From: Zhenhengia stercoravium
GTDB lineage: Bacteria > Bacillota > Clostridia > Lachnospirales > Cellulosilyticaceae
NCBI GenBank assembly: GCA_018883975.1
Contig: JAHLFD010000154.1
Location: 1 to 17,585, forward strand
Length of the DNA: 17,585 nt
Direction: 5' to 3'
Shown: positions 14,931 through 17,585 of the stretch, piece after piece
How the letters are laid out: each line of letters opens with the position of its first letter
Position numbering within the stretch: position 1 is the stretch's first letter
The notes under the pieces: model-generated
What the model saw: only the letters and a program-made list of their open reading frames with translations
The model's database searches: none
Told to the model about the DNA's origin: nothing
Position numbers and translations under genes: made by a program

Positions 14931-15684
14931 TTCTCTCTTCCTTTCCTTCGTAATGATCTTTTCTATAGTTTTCACATACTTCTTTTCCGGTGCAGTTAGG
15001 CACAGTGCAGTGATGATCATGAGACATCATCGATGTATGAATATGTGTTATACTTTCTATTTGCCCGAGTTTCTTCTCTAATACTTCTATTGTATTTTTA
15101 AGCTTACAGATTTCCATTTGAATAGGGTCTGGTACTTTAACCTGATCAAGCTGCTTACATGGATTGACTCTTTGACCTGCTACTTTTACAACTCTTCCTG
15201 GAATACCTACTACAGTAGAATCTTCTGGTACTTCTTGAAGGACTACTGCATTGGCTGCAATACGTGAATTATCGCCAACTTTAAAAGGTCCTAATACTTT
15301 AGCACCTGTACTAATCATTACATTGTTACCGATAGTAGGATGCCGCTTGCCGTGGTCTTTCCCTGTACCGCCTAATGTAACACCATGATAGATGGTAACA
15401 TTCTCACCAATTTCACAAGTTTCTCCTATAACAACACCCATACCATGATCGATAAATAATCCTTTACCAATAGTAGCTCCTGGATGAATCTCAATACCCG
15501 TAAGTCCTCTACCTAATTGTGAAATGAGTCTTGCTATAAAAAAATGATCTTTTTTATAAAGCTTATGCGCTATTCTATGGAATAAAAGTGCATAAAAACT
15601 AGGATATAAAAATACTTCTGCTGACTTTTTAATGGCCGGGTCACGTTCTTTAATAACTTCGATTTGCTCTTTAATATAGCCCAT
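14923..15684 (-). CDS. cysE: Serine O-acetyltransferase with His/Cys-rich C-terminal tail
   Basis: The 253-residue enzyme acetylates serine with acetyl-CoA to O-acetylserine, the precursor of cysteine. The left-handed beta-helix is clear from hexapeptide repeats between about 65 and 165 (HPGATIGKGLFIDHGMGVVIGE, with the active-site Asp79-His80, and GGTGKDHGKRHPTIG with His115). After the core comes a predicted coiled coil (about 185-210, PDPIQMEICKLKNTIEVLEKKL). It is followed by an unusual tail of about 40 residues carrying His214, 216, 222, 224, 225 and 244 and Cys226, 231 and 237. The tail could bind a metal, but that is inference. The ATG at 15684 was preferred to one at 15693, because GGAG lies 9 bases before the former and abuts the latter. 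The next gene, cysS, starts inside its last codons. Confidence 0.95.
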   Translation of the reverse strand: MGYIKEQIEVIKERDPAIKKSAEVFLYPSFYALLFHRIAHKLYKKDHFFIARLISQLGRGLTGIEIHPGATIGKGLFIDHGMGVVIGETCEIGENVTIYHGVTLGGTGKDHGKRHPTIGNNVMISTGAKVLGPFKVGDNSRIAANAVVLQEVPEDSTVVGIPGRVVKVAGQRVNPCKQLDQVKVPDPIQMEICKLKNTIEVLEKKLGQIESITHIHTSMMSHDHHCTVPNCTGKEVCENYRKDHYEGKEERND

Positions 15685-15715
15685 AACTCTCATCTCCTTT
15701 ATTTTTAAATGTACA

Positions 15716-15994
15716 TAAAAAAACTCCCCTCTATAATCAGAGGCGAGTTATACGCGGTTCCACTCTGTTTAAAGCACCTAAGTATGCCAGATGCTCTATC
15801 TTAATGGCTTTAACGCAGCTTATACGTTCTATACTACTTTCTTTCGCATAGAAAGCTCCAGAATGCACTTCATATAGTTCTTCATAACACACTTCCAGCC
15901 ATGATGTGTCTCTCTAGAATAAAGCTTCTATATTACTCTTTCCTTCATTGCTTTTCCTTTATAAATTTTAATTATACATTTCAGTATATGATAC
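15716..15994 (-). promoter_or_regulatory. T-box leader, cysteine-specific, upstream of cysE-cysS
   Basis: Read on the minus strand, the leader carries the T-box sequence AGAGTGGAACCGCG (15766-15753), which matches the near-invariant consensus and would pair with the tRNA acceptor end. An AGTA motif lies near the start of Stem I (about 15938-15935). The likely specifier is TGC (15867-15865) in GAAGTGCATTC, followed by A as is usual, so tRNA-Cys is the predicted effector. This agrees with the genes downstream. Uncharged tRNA-Cys would stabilise the antiterminator and allow transcription of cysE-cysS and probably the genes beyond. The specifier call rests on position by eye, not on a folded model. 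Confidence 0.92.
15717..15749 (-). terminator. Intrinsic terminator of the T-box leader
   Basis: On the minus strand AACTCGCCTCT (15749-15739) pairs with AGAGGGGAGTT (15732-15722), with one mismatch and a 6-base loop, and seven T follow (15723-15717). The 5' arm lies just after the T-box sequence, so it competes with the antiterminator. Confidence 0.9.
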
Positions 15995-16000
15995 TTTCAT

Positions 16001-16029
16001 ATTATAATGCATAAAAAGAAGGGTTTCAA
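16001..16029 (-). promoter_or_regulatory. Promoter of the T-box cysE-cysS transcript
   Basis: On the minus strand TTGAAA (16029-16024) and a perfect TATAAT (16006-16001) are separated by exactly 17 bases. Transcription would start near 15994, about 40-50 bases before Stem I of the T-box. A second TATAAT at 15976-15971 with a weaker upstream box could be an alternative. Confidence 0.7.
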
Positions 16030-16080
16030 CTGATATATGAATCATTATATTAAAAGATTAGATTTTCGTGCTTATTTTAC

Positions 16081-16086
16081 TATAAT
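16081..16086 (+). promoter_or_regulatory. Candidate -10 box of the DUF1835-like gene
   Basis: TATAAT at 16081-16086 lies 36 bases before the ATG at 16123. No convincing -35 box is seen at 16-18 bases upstream. Confidence 0.35.
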
Positions 16087-16122
16087 ATAAAAAGTATAAA
16101 AATATAAGAAAGAAGGTACTTT

Positions 16123-16806
16123 ATGTCTAATACTTCATTACATATTTTAAATGGGCAATGTCTATATGATTACCTTGAAACAAATAATCTTTTTAAAGAA
16201 GGCATTTATATTCCTTTTAATGAGGCCATGTGCGTCGGTAAAGTCACTGATCTACCTTTTACATCATCTTTTATAGCCAAGAGACCTCGTGTACATCATA
16301 TTACTGCTTCAGACTATGAAGCTATTACACTCAATCCCCTTGCACCTCTTTTACAAACTGACTTAAATAAACATTTTGATGAAATCCATCTTTACTTTGA
16401 TCATGATATGTTCTGCCAAATGAATCTACTTACCCTATTAGCTTATCTAGATACTATGCACTTTACAGGCAAGGTCAACTTTCATCTTATCTATACAGAT
16501 TTTATCAACAAGGACTTACAAACTATCCAAATTTATCCACTTTCTTGTTCAGGTTATGCAGATATTTATAAAAAAGTTTTTATGAAAAAAGAAATCCCTT
16601 CCGCCCCTTTAATGCCTGTTCTTCAAAAAGGCATAAGGCTCTATCTTAATACCTTTGATGATGACTGGGAAGTTCTCACTTTTATCAAAGAGCATAAAAA
16701 TTTATCTGATCGAAAACTGGCAGCTTTATTACTCCAAACCTTTACAGCCTATGGATTAGGAGATGTACAGTATCTAGATCTTATTAACAAGGTCCGTCTT
16801 AATTAA
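16123..16806 (+). CDS. DUF1835-like protein of unknown function
   Basis: The 227-residue soluble protein begins with LHILNGQCLYDYL (6-18) and YIPFNEAMCVGK (29-40). This resembles the N-terminal pattern of DUF1835 proteins (a nucleoside- or phosphate-binding-looking strand-loop followed by an 'FNEAL-x-G' motif). The middle has FDEIHLYFDHDMFCQMNLLTLLAYL (about 85-109), which also fits that family's second strand. The C-terminal region (about 170-227) is helical. No membrane segment or signal peptide is seen. The function of the family is not known to me. The start has AGAAGG upstream at 7 bases. It is divergent from the T-box cysE operon and single, converging on an esterase-family gene. The family assignment is from motif memory and moderately sure; the reading frame itself is well supported. 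Confidence 0.72.
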   Translation: MSNTSLHILNGQCLYDYLETNNLFKEGIYIPFNEAMCVGKVTDLPFTSSFIAKRPRVHHITASDYEAITLNPLAPLLQTDLNKHFDEIHLYFDHDMFCQMNLLTLLAYLDTMHFTGKVNFHLIYTDFINKDLQTIQIYPLSCSGYADIYKKVFMKKEIPSAPLMPVLQKGIRLYLNTFDDDWEVLTFIKEHKNLSDRKLAALLLQTFTAYGLGDVQYLDLINKVRLN

Positions 16807-16826
16807 CATTAAGACGGACCTTGTTA
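16785..16826. terminator. Perfect 18-bp hairpin at the end of the DUF1835-like gene
   Basis: Bases 16785-16802 are exactly complementary to 16809-16826 around a 6-base loop. The left arm contains the last five sense codons and most of the stop codon of the DUF1835-like gene. No uninterrupted T run follows on either strand, only a pyrimidine-rich stretch on the plus strand (16830-16850). It may serve as a terminator or mRNA end protector between two convergent genes. Confidence 0.6.
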
Positions 16827-16879
16827 CAGCCTTTCTATTTTCTTTGCTTATCTCTTACATCTATAAAGATAGAATATCA

Positions 16880-17585
16880 CTATTTCTCTATATGAGTTGG
16901 AGTGGCCTCTTTTACCATAATCATCCCATCATAGCTTGTATCAGGTACTAAGCTTAACGTATAACTCATCTTTAGTAATTTTTGCCACTCATTAAATTCA
17001 GAACCTATATTAGCCATAGACTGTGAATGTTCAAGAATAGCTTTTAATTCTGGATGAGCTTTTGCCTTTTCAAAATCTAAGAAGTACATATTATGAGGTA
17101 AATCCATAAACTGCTCTATAAGTGTATTGTTATTTTTGAGTGTAAAATGCTTCGCCTCTCCTTTTGAGTTATTGGCTCTAAAAGTACTTTGGTAAAAGTC
17201 TGTTCCTATAGCATAGTAAGCATCTCCAAATTCATCAAATAAACGGCTCCCCATAGTCGTATAAGAAAGCCCTGATTTAGACTTTGTAATATGTCCATTG
17301 TGACCTGTAATGAAAAGTTTCTCATCTTCTTCATACTCTAAAATCCATTTCACCTTCTGAGTCATATAAGTATCTCTTGTCTGTGAATAATTAGCTTTTC
17401 CTAACTGCAACGTTGCATTTTCTTTAAGACACTGAGCATATTGAAGGGCTAAGGTGTATTCTTTTTCACTGGTCTCTTTTATATAAACGTCCCTATTCTC
17501 GCTCATTTCCATCATTAAGGTATTCAGCTCTGATAAGGCGTATTCTATCTTCTCCTTAGCTTGTGTGTAGACTGTTGCATTATTT
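16880..17585 (-). CDS. Erythromycin-esterase-family protein, C-terminal part, cut by the right window edge
   Basis: The frame is open from the stop at 16880 to the right edge with no in-frame stop, so about 235 residues of the C-terminal part are present. The true start lies outside; a methionine at 17515 is internal. Motifs match the erythromycin esterase family (PF05139): RDTYMTQKVKWILE (coding about 17377-17336), LFITGHNGHITK (about 17314-17279), MGSRLFDEFGDAYYAIGTDFYQSTF (about 17251-17177) and a PHNMYFLDF stretch. The GHNGH histidines correspond to the active-site region of EreA/EreB. Most chromosomal members have no proven role in macrolide resistance, so the substrate is unknown. The N-terminal portion, including any signal peptide and the first catalytic histidine region, is not visible. 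Confidence 0.85.
   Translation of the reverse strand, partial: NNATVYTQAKEKIEYALSELNTLMMEMSENRDVYIKETSEKEYTLALQYAQCLKENATLQLGKANYSQTRDTYMTQKVKWILEYEEDEKLFITGHNGHITKSKSGLSYTTMGSRLFDEFGDAYYAIGTDFYQSTFRANNSKGEAKHFTLKNNNTLIEQFMDLPHNMYFLDFEKAKAHPELKAILEHSQSMANIGSEFNEWQKLLKMSYTLSLVPDTSYDGMIMVKEATPTHIEK

Noticed and set aside
13109..14999. Several plus-strand frames opposite mrnC, cysS and cysE
   Set aside because: All are antisense shadows of well-identified genes and lack ribosome binding sites.
14931..15020. N-terminal extension of CysS by 30 residues
   Set aside because: It lies inside cysE, has no family similarity, and a proper ribosome binding site serves the ATG at 14930.

Overview
The window reads as AT-rich chromosomal DNA of a spore-forming clostridium. 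I infer Lachnospirales or a Cellulosilyticum-like relative from the low GC, AAGGAGG-type ribosome binding sites, the class II (Firmicutes-type) GalT, a SigH gene, a SpoVB-type flippase and a cysteine T-box. The species assignment is inference only. I see no phage, insertion sequence, CRISPR or tRNA/rRNA gene. Most of the window is ordinary core and sugar-use gene content, and I did not find a convincing new multi-gene system.

Left part (about 250-7525) is an alpha-galactoside and galactose module. It has an AraC-type regulator divergent from a GH4 alpha-galactosidase (melA-like), then a convergent galR-galM pair (LacI-type repressor and aldose 1-epimerase), then a divergent galK-galT operon. 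MelA releases galactose, GalM equilibrates its anomers, GalK phosphorylates it and GalT passes it into the UDP-sugar cycle. galE and a sugar transporter are not in the window. The galR/galK intergenic region carries a three-part symmetric AT-rich palindrome lying over the divergent promoters, a good operator candidate. Long bidirectional hairpin terminators close melA/galM and galT/next gene.

Middle part (about 7524-9715) holds a small membrane-anchored protein of unknown function, a 290-base stretch with two tiny tandem candidate ORFs, and a stand-alone flotillin.

Right-middle part (9816-15684, all on the minus strand) is a variant of the conserved Firmicutes order cysE-cysS-mrnC-rlmB-sigH. 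A SpoVB-like polysaccharide flippase lies between mrnC and rlmB, and the usual yacP gene is absent between rlmB and sigH. The flippase is split into two reading frames by an apparent single-base deletion. cysE and cysS overlap by 8 bases and follow a canonical T-box leader with a UGC (cysteine) specifier, so they should be induced when tRNA-Cys is uncharged.

Right end: a DUF1835-like protein on the plus strand and the C-terminal part of an erythromycin-esterase-family protein on the minus strand, truncated by the window edge. An 18-bp perfect hairpin that includes the end of the first gene lies between them. The left edge also cuts a gene, of which only the first 28 codons are present.
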